Below are positions 54,128 through 63,579 of a DNA stretch of 64,000 nt, piece after piece. Under the pieces are notes generated by a model. That model was not told where the DNA came from. It searched no databases and saw nothing but the letters and a program-made list of their open reading frames with translations. Every line of letters begins with the position of its first letter. The first letter of the stretch is position 1. This stretch comes from Bacteroidota bacterium (GTDB lineage: Bacteria > Bacteroidota > Bacteroidia > B-17B0 > Aurantibacillaceae): positions 1 through 64,000 of the forward strand of contig JACQAK010000046.1 in the NCBI GenBank assembly GCA_016194985.1, given 5' to 3'. A program made the position numbers and the translations under genes.

Positions 54128-56446
54128 GTGATCCTCTGTATTGCCGAAAAACCAAGTGTTGGAAAAGAAATTGCCCGTATTTTAGGAGCAACTAACCGAC
54201 GTGATGGATTTTACGAAGGCAATAATTATTTGATCAGCTGGACCTTTGGTCATCTGTGTACCCTAAAAGCTCCCGACGATTATAGTGACGACTGGAAGCG
54301 TTGGGATCTGAATTTTCTACCAATGATCCCGCCAAAATTTCAATTAAAGGTCATTGACAACAGCGGTGTCACCAAACAATTCAACACTCTAAAATCACTA
54401 ATAGAACAATGCTCTGAAGTAGTAAACTGTGGTGATGCCGGAATTGAAGGAGAATTGATACAACGCTGGGTACTGGCAAAAGCATCCAACAATAAACCCG
54501 TTAAGCGCCTTTGGATTTCATCCATGACAGATGAAGCCATTAAAGAAGGGTTCGAGAATTTAAAAGACAGTAAGGATTACGACCTTTTATATGCCGCAGG
54601 AAATGCCCGTGCTATTGGAGATTGGTTACTGGGGATGAATGCCAGCAGGCTATATACGGTGAAATATGCCAACGGAAAAGGTGTATTGTCTATTGGACGT
54701 GTGCAAACCCCTACTCTGGCTCTTATTGTAAATCGTTATCACGAAATACAAAATTTTAAACCCGAAATTTATTGGGAATTAAAAACGACCTACCGTGCTG
54801 TTGTATTCAATTCAGCTAAACGAAAATTTACAAAAAAGGAAGATGCCTCCCAGCTTTTAGAAAGCATCAAGAATCACTTATTTGAAATTGTTTCGAGTAC
54901 GAAAAAAAATGCCAACGAAAGCCCGCTGCCCTTATTTGATCTAACATCGCTACAAGTTGAATGCAATAAAAAATTAAATTTCACGGCAGACGATACACTA
55001 AAGAATTTGCAAAAGCTTTACGAATCAAAGCTGGTAACCTATCCAAGAGTTGACACGACTTACCTTCCGGAGAACATGTACCCTAAAATCAAAGGAATTT
55101 TAGAGAACATGAAACCTTACGAGCAATTCACCAAAGTATTGCTAGATAAGCCCATTAGAAAAAGCAAAAAAGTGTTCGATGATAAAAAAATAACAGACCA
55201 TCATGCCATTATTCCAACAGGAGTAATGCCTCCATCCGGCATGTATTTACCTGAGAAGCAGGTATACGATATCATTGCACGACGTTTTATTGCTGCCTTT
55301 TATCCCGATTGTGTTGTAAGTAATACCGTTGTATTAGGCGACGTAGATGGTAATGAATTCAGCGCCACCGGAAAAGTTATTTTGGAAGAAGGCTGGAGAA
55401 TTCTGTATCCGAAAAAAGACACTGCAAATGGTGATGACAAAGAAAAAGAAGATGAAGAACAGTTAATGCCTTTGTTTGTGAAAGGAGAAAAAGGCGAGCA
55501 TACGCCCGATTTGCAGGAAAAACAAACTCAACCACCAAAAATGCACACGGAAGCCACACTCTTAAGAGCTATGGAAACAGCGGGAAAACAGGTGGATGAC
55601 CCTGAATTAAGGGATCTGATGAAGGAGAACGGCATTGGCCGACCTTCTACAAGAGCCAACATTATTGAAACATTATTTAAAAGAAACTACATTACACGCC
55701 AGAGAAAAAATTTAGTACCAACTATTACCGGTATACAATTAATAAAAACCATTAATAATGAATTGCTCAAATCCGTTGAACTAACAGGGATTTGGGAAAA
55801 GAAATTACGTCAAATCGAAAAAGGGGAATATGATCCGCATTTGTTCTTGACCGAAATGAAAGACATGGTGAGTGACCTGACGAAAGAAGTAAAATCGGAG
55901 TTTGGAAATTCTATTACAATTGAAGCGGAAAAGAAACAGGATACTGCCGTCACTTCGGGTGCAGCCGGCAAGTCCGTCGCATCAGATCAAAAAACAAAAA
56001 GCGATACCAAACCGGCAAAAGAAATACCTCTCACCTGTCCTAAATGTGGTAAAGGACAGATGATAAAAGGCAAAACAGCTTTTGGCTGCAGTCATTTTAA
56101 AGAAGGCTGCTCCTTCAGAATTAATTTTGAGTTTGGCGAAAAAAAACTCAGCGACAAACAAATTCAAGCCCTGATTCAAAAAAAGAAAACACCATCCATC
56201 AAAGGATTTACAATTCACCACAAAAAAGTAAACGGGCATTTAATCTTAAACAACGATTTTGGTATTGAGTTAATAGAAGAAACTGAAAAGAGTAAAGCCT
56301 CGTTAACTTCCGCTACTCCTGTTTCCAACACCATTACCGAAGGCCAGACTTGTCCAAAGTGCAAGCAAGGAGTCATCCTTAAAGGTAAGACCGCTTATGG
56401 CTGTAATCGTTTTAAAGAAGGTTGTGATTTCAGAGTGCTGTTCTAA
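54128..56446 (+). CDS. topB: DNA topoisomerase III with two C-terminal zinc-ribbon modules
   Basis: A 772-residue type IA topoisomerase starting at GTG (MILCIAEKPSVGKEIARIL). The toprim domain has the NCGDAGIEGELIQRW region, the catalytic Tyr lies in TYPRVDTTYLP near residue 305, and GIGRPSTRANIIETL lies in the core. Two zinc-ribbon-like modules end the protein: CPKCGKGQMIKGKTAFGC and CPKCKQGVILKGKTAYGC, each with a downstream GC. They are near copies separated by a spacer. TopB decatenates single-stranded crossings during replication and recombination. Highly charged linkers lie at about 435-455 and 600-625. Confidence 0.95.
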   Translation: MILCIAEKPSVGKEIARILGATNRRDGFYEGNNYLISWTFGHLCTLKAPDDYSDDWKRWDLNFLPMIPPKFQLKVIDNSGVTKQFNTLKSLIEQCSEVVNCGDAGIEGELIQRWVLAKASNNKPVKRLWISSMTDEAIKEGFENLKDSKDYDLLYAAGNARAIGDWLLGMNASRLYTVKYANGKGVLSIGRVQTPTLALIVNRYHEIQNFKPEIYWELKTTYRAVVFNSAKRKFTKKEDASQLLESIKNHLFEIVSSTKKNANESPLPLFDLTSLQVECNKKLNFTADDTLKNLQKLYESKLVTYPRVDTTYLPENMYPKIKGILENMKPYEQFTKVLLDKPIRKSKKVFDDKKITDHHAIIPTGVMPPSGMYLPEKQVYDIIARRFIAAFYPDCVVSNTVVLGDVDGNEFSATGKVILEEGWRILYPKKDTANGDDKEKEDEEQLMPLFVKGEKGEHTPDLQEKQTQPPKMHTEATLLRAMETAGKQVDDPELRDLMKENGIGRPSTRANIIETLFKRNYITRQRKNLVPTITGIQLIKTINNELLKSVELTGIWEKKLRQIEKGEYDPHLFLTEMKDMVSDLTKEVKSEFGNSITIEAEKKQDTAVTSGAAGKSVASDQKTKSDTKPAKEIPLTCPKCGKGQMIKGKTAFGCSHFKEGCSFRINFEFGEKKLSDKQIQALIQKKKTPSIKGFTIHHKKVNGHLILNNDFGIELIEETEKSKASLTSATPVSNTITEGQTCPKCKQGVILKGKTAYGCNRFKEGCDFRVLF

Positions 56447-56480
56447 TGAAATTGATAAGGGGTTCTTCAAACTAAAGACC

Positions 56481-56494
56481 CCGCTTAAAAGCGG
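56481..56494. other. Small hairpin in the topB downstream gap
   Basis: CCGCTTAAAAGCGG forms a 5-bp GC-rich stem with a four-base loop, within GACCCCGCTTAAAAGCGG. No T-run follows in either sense, so it is a weak terminator at best. Confidence 0.4.
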
Positions 56495-56532
56495 AGCCTT
56501 TACCGATAGGTATTTGTAAATGATAGAGTGTG

Positions 56533-57069
56533 CTATTTGTGTTTTGATTTCTTTAATGCAGTAGCATCTGATACATTAACGGTTGTTAAATCCCAATCCT
56601 GATGTGTAAATTGATAATACGACTCACTGGCCTGTAGCAGTTCCTCTTTTTTATTAATATTAAGAACAGCCACCGGGTAATCTTCTATTTCTTCACTATT
56701 TTTAGTTAATGACTGAGTCATTTCCACTTCAAAATCAAATGTATCATCCTGCATTTCTTTCAATCCCTCAGGTATAATGGTATTCACAATCAGGATCTTA
56801 TCCTTGCATCCTTGTTTCTGAAATAAAAAAGTATATACCTGATTGTAATTCACATAAAATTTGATCTTTCTTTTGGACTTATTATACATAGAATCGATTT
56901 TGGTACCATCCAGATATACCGATATGGCATAATCATTCGTGCGGCTATCATTTAACAAAGCAGCACCGGTGATTTCCAACTGAGAAACTCCAGACCCTTT
57001 TTGAGAAAATACAGTTAGTGTAGTAATATTCATGAATATCATACATACAAATACATTGATCGTTTTCAT
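56533..57069 (-). CDS. Exported protein of unknown function
   Basis: A 178-residue protein with a signal peptide (1-22, TTLTVFSQKGSG). The N-terminal half suggests a small beta sandwich (LEITGAALLNDSRTNDYAIS, RKIKFYVNYNQVYTFLF, KDKILIVNTIIPEGL). The end is Lys-rich. I recognise no family. It may be a periplasmic or surface protein. The 57.07-57.25 kb gap upstream is AT-rich and shows only the short inverted repeat listed separately. Confidence 0.65.
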   Translation of the reverse strand: MKTINVFVCMIFMNITTLTVFSQKGSGVSQLEITGAALLNDSRTNDYAISVYLDGTKIDSMYNKSKRKIKFYVNYNQVYTFLFQKQGCKDKILIVNTIIPEGLKEMQDDTFDFEVEMTQSLTKNSEEIEDYPVAVLNINKKEELLQASESYYQFTHQDWDLTTVNVSDATALKKSKHK

Positions 57070-57155
57070 AATTTTACGTATTTAATTAATAGCTCTTTTC
57101 TTATACCAAAATTAGGTTCAAAGGAGCCAAATAGAAATAGTTGTAGATATGATTG

Positions 57156-57180
57156 TTTTGTCATAGAAACAATGACAAAA
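57156..57180. repeat. 9-bp inverted repeat
   Basis: TTTTGTCAT (57156-57164) and ATGACAAAA (57172-57180) form a perfect 9-bp stem with a 7-base loop in the 185-bp gap between the exported protein and the QueA-like gene. There is no T-run on either side. It could be an operator or a weak terminator for the minus-strand queA-like gene. Confidence 0.4.
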
Positions 57181-57254
57181 GAAAAGCATTAAAAAATACT
57201 TAAAACTGAACAGATAAGAATGCACATAGCATATCTGGCAACAAAAAAATATTT

Positions 57255-58469
57255 TTATGTAGTTCTGAAAAGCAAAGAGCCGTCGCCATAACTCAAAAAC
57301 CTGAAGTCATGATCGAGCGCATATTGATACACTGTTCGCCAATCCTTTCCAATAAAAGCGGCTACCAATAAAATCAGTGTACTTTCCGGCTGATGAAAAT
57401 TTGTAATTAATTGATTCACTACTTTAAACTGATAACCGGGTGCAATTAGCAAACTGGTTTTAGCATACAATGTATTTAATTGATGCCTTTTTAAATAGGT
57501 AATGATACTTAGTAAAGCTTCCTCCAAAGATATAACAGTAACCGATTCATAGGGCTGCCATTGGGTTATAGACAATTCCTGTGGTTTCAAAAATGGCTCA
57601 CGGCTGATCTTTTCCCCCATCCAAAATAAACTTTCCAGCGTTCTTAAAGAGGTTGTACCCACAGCGGTAATCGGTTTATGTAAATTTGAGTAGAGATACT
57701 CCACCGTTGATAAAGGTACATCAATATATTCTGCATGCATATCATGCTCCCCCATGGTTTCAGACTTTACCGGCTTAAAGGTGCCTGCGCCCACATGTAG
57801 CGTAACATAAGTGGGTACAATATTCCTGGTTCTCAATGTTTCAAATACAGCATCTGTAAAATGCAAACCTGCGGTTGGCGCTGCCACAGAGCCTTCCTTA
57901 TTAGCGTATATCGTTTGATACCGCTCAAGGTCCAGTTCTTCGGTAGCCCTCTTCAAATAAGGAGGAATAGGAATTGCACCGGCTATTTGCAATACCTCTG
58001 CAAATGTTTTATCGGAAGGTTCCCATGTAAACGTTAATATAAAAGTTCCCTGTAGTCGCTCTTTAATCTCTGCTTTAATTTGTATAACCGGATGATGTAA
58101 AAAGACAAACTGTTGTTTCCATTTGGCAGCCCCGCCAACCAGGCATTTCCAGGTAGAGCTACCCTGCTCCATCATATTGGCATACACATCACTGTTATCC
58201 GAAATAGGCTCGAGGCAAAATATTTCAATATCTTTTCCGGTATCTGTTTTAAAAAATAAACGGGCTGGAATAACTTTTGTATTATTAAAAAACAATAAAC
58301 TATCCGCAGGTAAAAAATCAGCAATAGAAGTATATTGAGACTGGGAAATAACTCCTCCTTTGTATACCAATAATTTTGACTGATCCCTTTCTGCTAAAGG
58401 ATATTGGGCGATACGATCTACGGGCAAATCATAATAAAAGTCTTTTATCGAAATGAGTTGCTGCTCCAT
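57255..58469 (-). CDS. QueA-like tRNA preQ1(34) ribosyltransferase-isomerase
   Basis: A 404-residue protein of the QueA family, which transfers the ribosyl part of S-adenosylmethionine to preQ1 in tRNA to make epoxyqueuosine. Family segments are seen: DFYYDLPVDRIAQYPLAERD, LLFFNNTKVIPARLFF, GSVAAPTAGLHFTDAVFETL, VTLHVGAGTFKPV and LITNFHQPESTLILLVAAF. The length is near that of the longer Bacteroidota type. Bacteroidota often carry two QueA copies, so this may be a paralogue of less certain role. Confidence 0.9.
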   Translation of the reverse strand: MEQQLISIKDFYYDLPVDRIAQYPLAERDQSKLLVYKGGVISQSQYTSIADFLPADSLLFFNNTKVIPARLFFKTDTGKDIEIFCLEPISDNSDVYANMMEQGSSTWKCLVGGAAKWKQQFVFLHHPVIQIKAEIKERLQGTFILTFTWEPSDKTFAEVLQIAGAIPIPPYLKRATEELDLERYQTIYANKEGSVAAPTAGLHFTDAVFETLRTRNIVPTYVTLHVGAGTFKPVKSETMGEHDMHAEYIDVPLSTVEYLYSNLHKPITAVGTTSLRTLESLFWMGEKISREPFLKPQELSITQWQPYESVTVISLEEALLSIITYLKRHQLNTLYAKTSLLIAPGYQFKVVNQLITNFHQPESTLILLVAAFIGKDWRTVYQYALDHDFRFLSYGDGSLLFRTT

Positions 58470-58554
58470 TAATTATTCCTCAAAAACATATACAATTATA
58501 AAAGCGCAATAATATTATTTTTTTGGCCAATTGTATTTATTTATAAAAAGAAAA

Positions 58555-61047
58555 TTAGTTGTTTAGAGCTATTTTTTTCACTATAACATCATTTCCTACC
58601 TGTAATCTCAGAAAATACATTCCGTTAGGTTGATCTGATAGATCAATGGTTGTATCGCCTTTGGATTCGATAGTAGTAACCGATAATTGATGACCCATTA
58701 AATCCAACACAGATAACGTGGCATTGGTTGTGTTATCAAAACGAACATTCACTGTTCCGGTAGACGGATTTGGAAACACATCAAACGAAGAAAGGGCATT
58801 ACGTTGAACGCCGGTTGCAGTTAAACAGGAAATAATAGCCTTCCAGCCGGTAGTAGTATAACCTTCATCTGAATGAAATACAAAGGTTAAAGCACCACTT
58901 GCATGAGAAGATGTTACCTGGCCCGGAGAATTAGTTCCACAATACATCCCTAACAATGTCGACGACGTATTGGGTCCGTCATATATCTTTAAATAATCAT
59001 ATCCGCATGAAGGTTCATCTTCTACATCAAACTCAATAAAATCGGCTTTGATAACACTGTTGGATGAAGAAGGAAAAATCGTTTTTGTAAAATCTGTATT
59101 ATTATCATAATTAGTTTCTCCATTGGCATCGTAAAATAGTGCCGAGCAGGTGTTATCCGAAGAATTACTCATTAACAACTGCACTCCCACAATAATTGTT
59201 CGCGTAATATAAATCGAATCTGTTCCATCCGACAATAGAAATTTTAAATCAATAGCTGTTCCTAAAGCAGCGCCCGGTGAAATTGTAATATTAAAAGCAG
59301 ATGGAATAGTTTGCCCCACGGCAATAGTCCCAAGCATTGCTAACGGTGTATTTACAGTAACTAAACCTGCGTTAGGGCCAATAGCAGTACAGGTAACACT
59401 TGCCGAAGAAGAGCTCAATTGACCAAAATTAAGCGAATTGACGTTAAGGTTTGCCGATTCTCCCGGTTCCACAAAGCCATTCCCGTTGGTATCACCAGAC
59501 AAATTCACATACATCAAATTTAACGAAGGTCCTGCCTGACCACTACCCAAACGATAGGTCATATTGGTCATGGCATTACTGATATCCCATACTCTTAAAC
59601 CACTTGGGTCGCCATTATAAAAATTTGAACCCGGAGTAGTAGAGTAACTATACTCTGCATTAAACCCATTTCTGAAACAGGCATTATCCTCATTATTATA
59701 ATTATTATCGGCGTGTTCCAGCCACACTTCATGATGAGTAGATTGATTATCGCCGTTTCTATCGATGTGCCATATAGTCAATCCCTGATCGGGGATATAC
59801 GTACTACGATCGACCGCCATTCTGTTTTCCAGTAAAAAAAACTCATTTGTGTCATTAATATTTCGGTATTTATAGCAAGTCATGGAGTTGGCTGTATCCT
59901 TATTGATGCCATTATAATTAGTCACATCCACAACTCTTCCCCATCCTACATTGCTTCTGAATAAAGGATTAGGAGGCACGGGGTTATACGAATCGCCATA
60001 CCAGCACATCAGATCAAATGCGCCAATACCGTCAGGTCCAGAAGTGTTACCGTACTTATAGGTATCCGGCCATTTACCAATCATGTGTCCGTTTTCGTGG
60101 GCTACCGTAGCCAGCGTTAAAGGATCTTTTGCAGGTGAACAGTTATAATCGTTGGAATGTACACCATCTGCGGAGAAGCCAATATAGTTTCCTTTATGAA
60201 ACCACATGCCCTGTGCCCAGTTTGGAGGAGTACCCGTGTACATTAAATTAATGGCCTGTATGCTCCCGTCGGGATTAGTGGATAAAGTCGAAAAATCAAA
60301 ACCCTGAGAATCGATCCAGTTAAGTGCCAATCCCAAAATCTGTTGCGCTCCTTGCGCATAAGGCATGGCATCATATTGTGCAAAGGTTAATGGCGCTCTG
60401 AAATAACCATATACCACATTTTGATAATCCACTAAACCTCCTGAAATATCTTTATAGAATTTACGTAATGATCCATTGTTACCATAATTGGTATAATTCA
60501 AATCGTTACAGAAATTATTAAACTCTGTCATTGGCACCGTACCTACTTCATCCGAAAAATCTACGACAATGCAAAGCCCTTTGATATTACCGGCTACCAA
60601 ATTAACCGGTGTTCCGGAAACACGCTTGTTAATACTATTGGTGGGGTGAGTACTTCCATGAGCAGTACCTTCCAAAGCAGTTTGATTTTTTTTAATGATC
60701 TCTTTAATAGCTGCAGGCAAGATATCCAGATGCTTGGAAACTCCTATATCATTTCGCAAACTCGAAACATCACCAACAATCCCTTTATAAACAACAGACG
60801 TCGCTCTAAGTTCCATTTTATCATCCGACAAGGTTGCATAACAAATCCAACCGTTCACCTTATCACGCACCAATGTATAGCCGTCAAGTCCTTCGGCACG
60901 CATATAAAACTCATTTCCATATAGCCTTACATCTACCATACTGCCATCGGGCTGCTTAAAATGCTGTATTTGTCCATTAAAAGGAGCTGCTAATACATTA
61001 CCGCCAAAAGCGATACAAACAATGATAATGGATACTATTTTTCTCAT
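58555..61047 (-). CDS. M6 family metalloprotease with CUB domain and T9SS type A tail
   Basis: An 830-residue secreted protein with a signal peptide (1-20). The M6 catalytic domain (about 150-470) has the zinc motif HENGHMIGKWPD near residue 313. A beta-rich region (about 500-640) is followed by a CUB-like domain (about 640-745, SCGYDYLKIYDGPN and GWKAIISC) and a sorting tail (about 755-830, DVFPNPSTGTVNVRF, VLDLMGHQLS, NGMYFLRLQ). The sorting tail predicts export by the T9SS. The catalytic Glu is intact. M6 peptidases digest proteins outside the cell; the substrate is unknown. Confidence 0.93.
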   Translation of the reverse strand: MRKIVSIIIVCIAFGGNVLAAPFNGQIQHFKQPDGSMVDVRLYGNEFYMRAEGLDGYTLVRDKVNGWICYATLSDDKMELRATSVVYKGIVGDVSSLRNDIGVSKHLDILPAAIKEIIKKNQTALEGTAHGSTHPTNSINKRVSGTPVNLVAGNIKGLCIVVDFSDEVGTVPMTEFNNFCNDLNYTNYGNNGSLRKFYKDISGGLVDYQNVVYGYFRAPLTFAQYDAMPYAQGAQQILGLALNWIDSQGFDFSTLSTNPDGSIQAINLMYTGTPPNWAQGMWFHKGNYIGFSADGVHSNDYNCSPAKDPLTLATVAHENGHMIGKWPDTYKYGNTSGPDGIGAFDLMCWYGDSYNPVPPNPLFRSNVGWGRVVDVTNYNGINKDTANSMTCYKYRNINDTNEFFLLENRMAVDRSTYIPDQGLTIWHIDRNGDNQSTHHEVWLEHADNNYNNEDNACFRNGFNAEYSYSTTPGSNFYNGDPSGLRVWDISNAMTNMTYRLGSGQAGPSLNLMYVNLSGDTNGNGFVEPGESANLNVNSLNFGQLSSSSASVTCTAIGPNAGLVTVNTPLAMLGTIAVGQTIPSAFNITISPGAALGTAIDLKFLLSDGTDSIYITRTIIVGVQLLMSNSSDNTCSALFYDANGETNYDNNTDFTKTIFPSSSNSVIKADFIEFDVEDEPSCGYDYLKIYDGPNTSSTLLGMYCGTNSPGQVTSSHASGALTFVFHSDEGYTTTGWKAIISCLTATGVQRNALSSFDVFPNPSTGTVNVRFDNTTNATLSVLDLMGHQLSVTTIESKGDTTIDLSDQPNGMYFLRLQVGNDVIVKKIALNN

Positions 61048-61209
61048 AAAATCTATTATTAAGTAAACAGGGATTAAAAACTACATACAAGATAACGATT
61101 TACCTCTAAATTCCCTAATAATTTAATTCACAAATTGCATATAAAACCTGGCATTGTCCGTTTATAACCTTATCTTTAATAACTGTCTGTCTAATCAGGC
61201 TTATAGCCT

Positions 61210-61803
61210 ATGGAAAATGACTTTGAAACATTGATCGAAAGTTTTATAAAAGATAATGTCGGTATCGCCGATCATTTTATAAGCCACGAACTTTCTCAGC
61301 ACCTGAAACAAAATATGGCAACCCTGCTGAAGCAAAAAAAAATGGTGCCAGCAGGCACCGGTAATCAGGCAGAGCTCACCCACGACACCAATGTAAGAAG
61401 CGATTTGATTTACTGGCTCGACAGAGCACATCACAACCCGCATGAAGATGATTTTTTTGATCAGGTTGATGATTTTGTGAAATACCTGAACCGCAGTTGT
61501 TTTGCGGGTATCACGGATTACGAATTCCATTACTCTTTATACCAGACCGGAAGTTTTTACCAAAAACACGTCGATCAATTTAAAAATAACACCAGTCGCA
61601 AATACTCCATGATCAGTTATCTGAATGAAGATTGGAAAGAAGAAGACGGAGGACAATTAGTCATTTATCAGAACTACAACACTAAAAAAATAAACCCTAC
61701 CGAAGGCAAAACCGTTTTCTTTAAAAGCAATGAACTGCAGCACGAAGTACTTGTAACACAGCAACCCCGTATGAGTATTACAGGATGGCTCAAAAGAAAC
61801 TGA
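61210..61803 (+). CDS. 2-oxoglutarate / Fe(II) dioxygenase (prolyl 4-hydroxylase-like)
   Basis: A 197-residue protein with the jelly-roll core of the family. The iron ligands HxD are at KHVDQF and the distal His at LQHEVLVT; the Arg that binds 2-oxoglutarate lies in QPRMSITGW. The segment YSLYQTGSFYQKHVD and DWKEEDGGQLVIY are typical. It hydroxylates a protein or small molecule that cannot be named here. It lies divergent to the M6 protease. An earlier N-terminal helical part (1-70) is of unclear role. Confidence 0.9.
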   Translation: MENDFETLIESFIKDNVGIADHFISHELSQHLKQNMATLLKQKKMVPAGTGNQAELTHDTNVRSDLIYWLDRAHHNPHEDDFFDQVDDFVKYLNRSCFAGITDYEFHYSLYQTGSFYQKHVDQFKNNTSRKYSMISYLNEDWKEEDGGQLVIYQNYNTKKINPTEGKTVFFKSNELQHEVLVTQQPRMSITGWLKRN

Positions 61804-61904
61804 TCAAATACACACGGTCATATACACTATAAAATACCACGCATTGGGTATGTTTAACTCCCAAACAATTGGTATTTTTACCATAAACATGCCTACTTTA
61901 TCAT

Positions 61905-62153
61905 ATGAAACTACTGAGTGAAGACCTTTTAAAAGAATACGGATTTATTGAAAAAGCGCATACGCCCGACCGTGTTATTATAAAAATAATGACACGTGAT
62001 CTCATCGATATTGCGATTCGAAAAGATGGCATTTACTATAGTAATATGGGAATCGATTATCCCTTAAGAGACACTGCGGCATTGCGCAAACTTTATAAAG
62101 AAATAAAGAACGAAGATCTTAAACCCATCCATCCTGATATCCTTTCAGAATAA
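61905..62153 (+). CDS. Small protein of unknown function
   Basis: An 82-residue protein with no signal peptide and no known domain that I can name. It shows strands VIIKIMTRDLIDIAIRKDG and a central IYYSNMGIDYPLRDTAALR, ending in a charged helix. It is separated from both neighbours by about 100 bp of AT-rich DNA. Similar short proteins are common in Bacteroidota, so it is probably real. Confidence 0.6.
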   Translation: MKLLSEDLLKEYGFIEKAHTPDRVIIKIMTRDLIDIAIRKDGIYYSNMGIDYPLRDTAALRKLYKEIKNEDLKPIHPDILSE

Positions 62154-62263
62154 AACGTCAAACAAAAACGCGTATAAACCAATCATCTGATTTTAAACAA
62201 AAACCATCTTCAATCTACTGATATTAATCAAGTCTGATAAATTTCATCCTTCAAAAATAATTG

Positions 62264-62271
62264 TATTTTTG
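62264..62271 (+). promoter_or_regulatory. -7 promoter box TATTTTTG
   Basis: Matches TAnnTTTG seven bases before the ATG at 62279, implying a transcript with almost no leader. It also argues against the alternative TTG start at 62261, which overlaps the box. Confidence 0.55.
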
Positions 62272-62278
62272 CCTACCG

Positions 62279-62689
62279 ATGGCACTTAAACAACCTGTAA
62301 AAATTAATCTCGGTCACACTGAATTAAAGTTACGTAATGACTCAATTATTCAGATCAACTCTACAGACCGAACATACACCGTAGCGGATATCAAAGAAAT
62401 TCACAAAGCTGTTAGCCAATTAAGCAACAACCAAAAAGCTCTTTTATTACTGAGTGCCAGCAATTATACCTTAATCGACATCGACGCAAAAAAGTTCCTC
62501 TCTACCCCCGAAGCAGGCCTTCACTCTATTGCCGAAGCTTATGTCATAAAATCATTGGCACAACGTCTTATCCTTAATTTTTTGATAAAGGTCCACGGAA
62601 CTCCCGTTCCTGTTAGATTTTTTACTGAAATTCATACAGCAATTGCCTGGTTAAATAATTTTAAACCTCCCATTCTTGCGGACCAGTAA
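62279..62689 (+). CDS. Small orphan protein, paralogue of the 38.0 kb gene
   Basis: A 136-residue soluble protein. Residues about 45-130 align with the 127-residue protein at 38.0 kb (AYVIKSLAQRLILNF, PVPVRFF, AIAWLNNF). It starts at MALKQPVKI; the TTG-initiated longer version overlaps the -7 box and is not used. The KALLLLSASNYTL strand lies where the other has KPVLILCEEF. The fold may be STAS-like, a guess. It sits upstream of a DUF1275 membrane gene, with no link in function known. Confidence 0.7.
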   Translation: MALKQPVKINLGHTELKLRNDSIIQINSTDRTYTVADIKEIHKAVSQLSNNQKALLLLSASNYTLIDIDAKKFLSTPEAGLHSIAEAYVIKSLAQRLILNFLIKVHGTPVPVRFFTEIHTAIAWLNNFKPPILADQ

Positions 62690-62758
62690 AAATTATAGCA
62701 CCTTTGTAGAAACATTAATTAGTAACAAAACAATAAAGTAAAAAAAGCCACTACTTAT

Positions 62759-63469
62759 ATGTTTAGACACAGAGGAGAAACAAGAACATTAGCACACAAT
62801 TTAAGTATTGCCTCCTTATTATCTTTTGTAGCAGGAGTTGTGAATGTGGCGGGGTTTTTAGCTGTTCAAAAATTAACAACAAATGTAACGGGGCATTTCG
62901 CTTTTTTTGTTGACGAGCTATTAAAACTCAATGTATGGCAAGGATTCATTTACTTTTTATATATCTTCTTTTTCTTTTTGGGTTCCTTTTTCTCCAATAT
63001 TTTAATTGAACTTGCCGCTAAAGTAAATGATCGGCTGATTTACAGAGTCCCGGTGATCATTGAGAGCCTGATTTTAATATCTGTAGCTATCTTTGGGCAG
63101 CAACTGATTTCGAAAGCCCCAAATGTTCTGGCATTTGCATTGCTATTTGCAATGGGCTTGCAAAATTCTTTGGTTACTACAATTTCAAACGCAGCCGTAA
63201 GAACAACGCACCTAACCGGACTATTCACAGATCTTGGAATTGAAATATCCCAGCTGTTTTTTTACAAATTAAAAGAACAAAAAGAGAAACTATATTCTTC
63301 CATAAAATTAAGATTAACCATTATTAGCTTTTTCTTTTTAGGTGGTCTTCTTGGCGGTATACTTTATTCAGGGATGGAACTTTATGTACTTATTATTGCA
63401 GCATCATTCTTACTTATTGGACTCATCTATGACGACATTAAATTAAGATTTGAGAAACAAGCCAACTAA
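62759..63469 (+). CDS. DUF1275 (YoaK) family membrane protein
   Basis: A 236-residue protein with about six transmembrane helices. The N-terminus LSIASLLSFVAGVVNVAGFL and the motif TTNVTGHFAFF are typical of DUF1275/YoaK, as is FAMGLQNSLVTTISNAAVRT. Members are predicted transporters or sensors; the function is unknown. The gene starts 70 bp after the small orphan gene and ends 110 bp before the partial surface protein. Confidence 0.9.
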   Translation: MFRHRGETRTLAHNLSIASLLSFVAGVVNVAGFLAVQKLTTNVTGHFAFFVDELLKLNVWQGFIYFLYIFFFFLGSFFSNILIELAAKVNDRLIYRVPVIIESLILISVAIFGQQLISKAPNVLAFALLFAMGLQNSLVTTISNAAVRTTHLTGLFTDLGIEISQLFFYKLKEQKEKLYSSIKLRLTIISFFFLGGLLGGILYSGMELYVLIIAASFLLIGLIYDDIKLRFEKQAN

Positions 63470-63579
63470 ATAGCTGTTATTATTTAATTAGTCTATTTGA
63501 CTTTTTCCTTAATTGAGTTGTCACTAAATCAAAATCGTTCGTTATAACGGTCAAATTTTACGATTTGGCAATTAGCTTT

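Noticed and set aside
57156-57180. Inverted repeat as a terminator of the QueA-like gene
   Set aside because: There is no T-run after the stem on the minus strand; it is listed only as a repeat.
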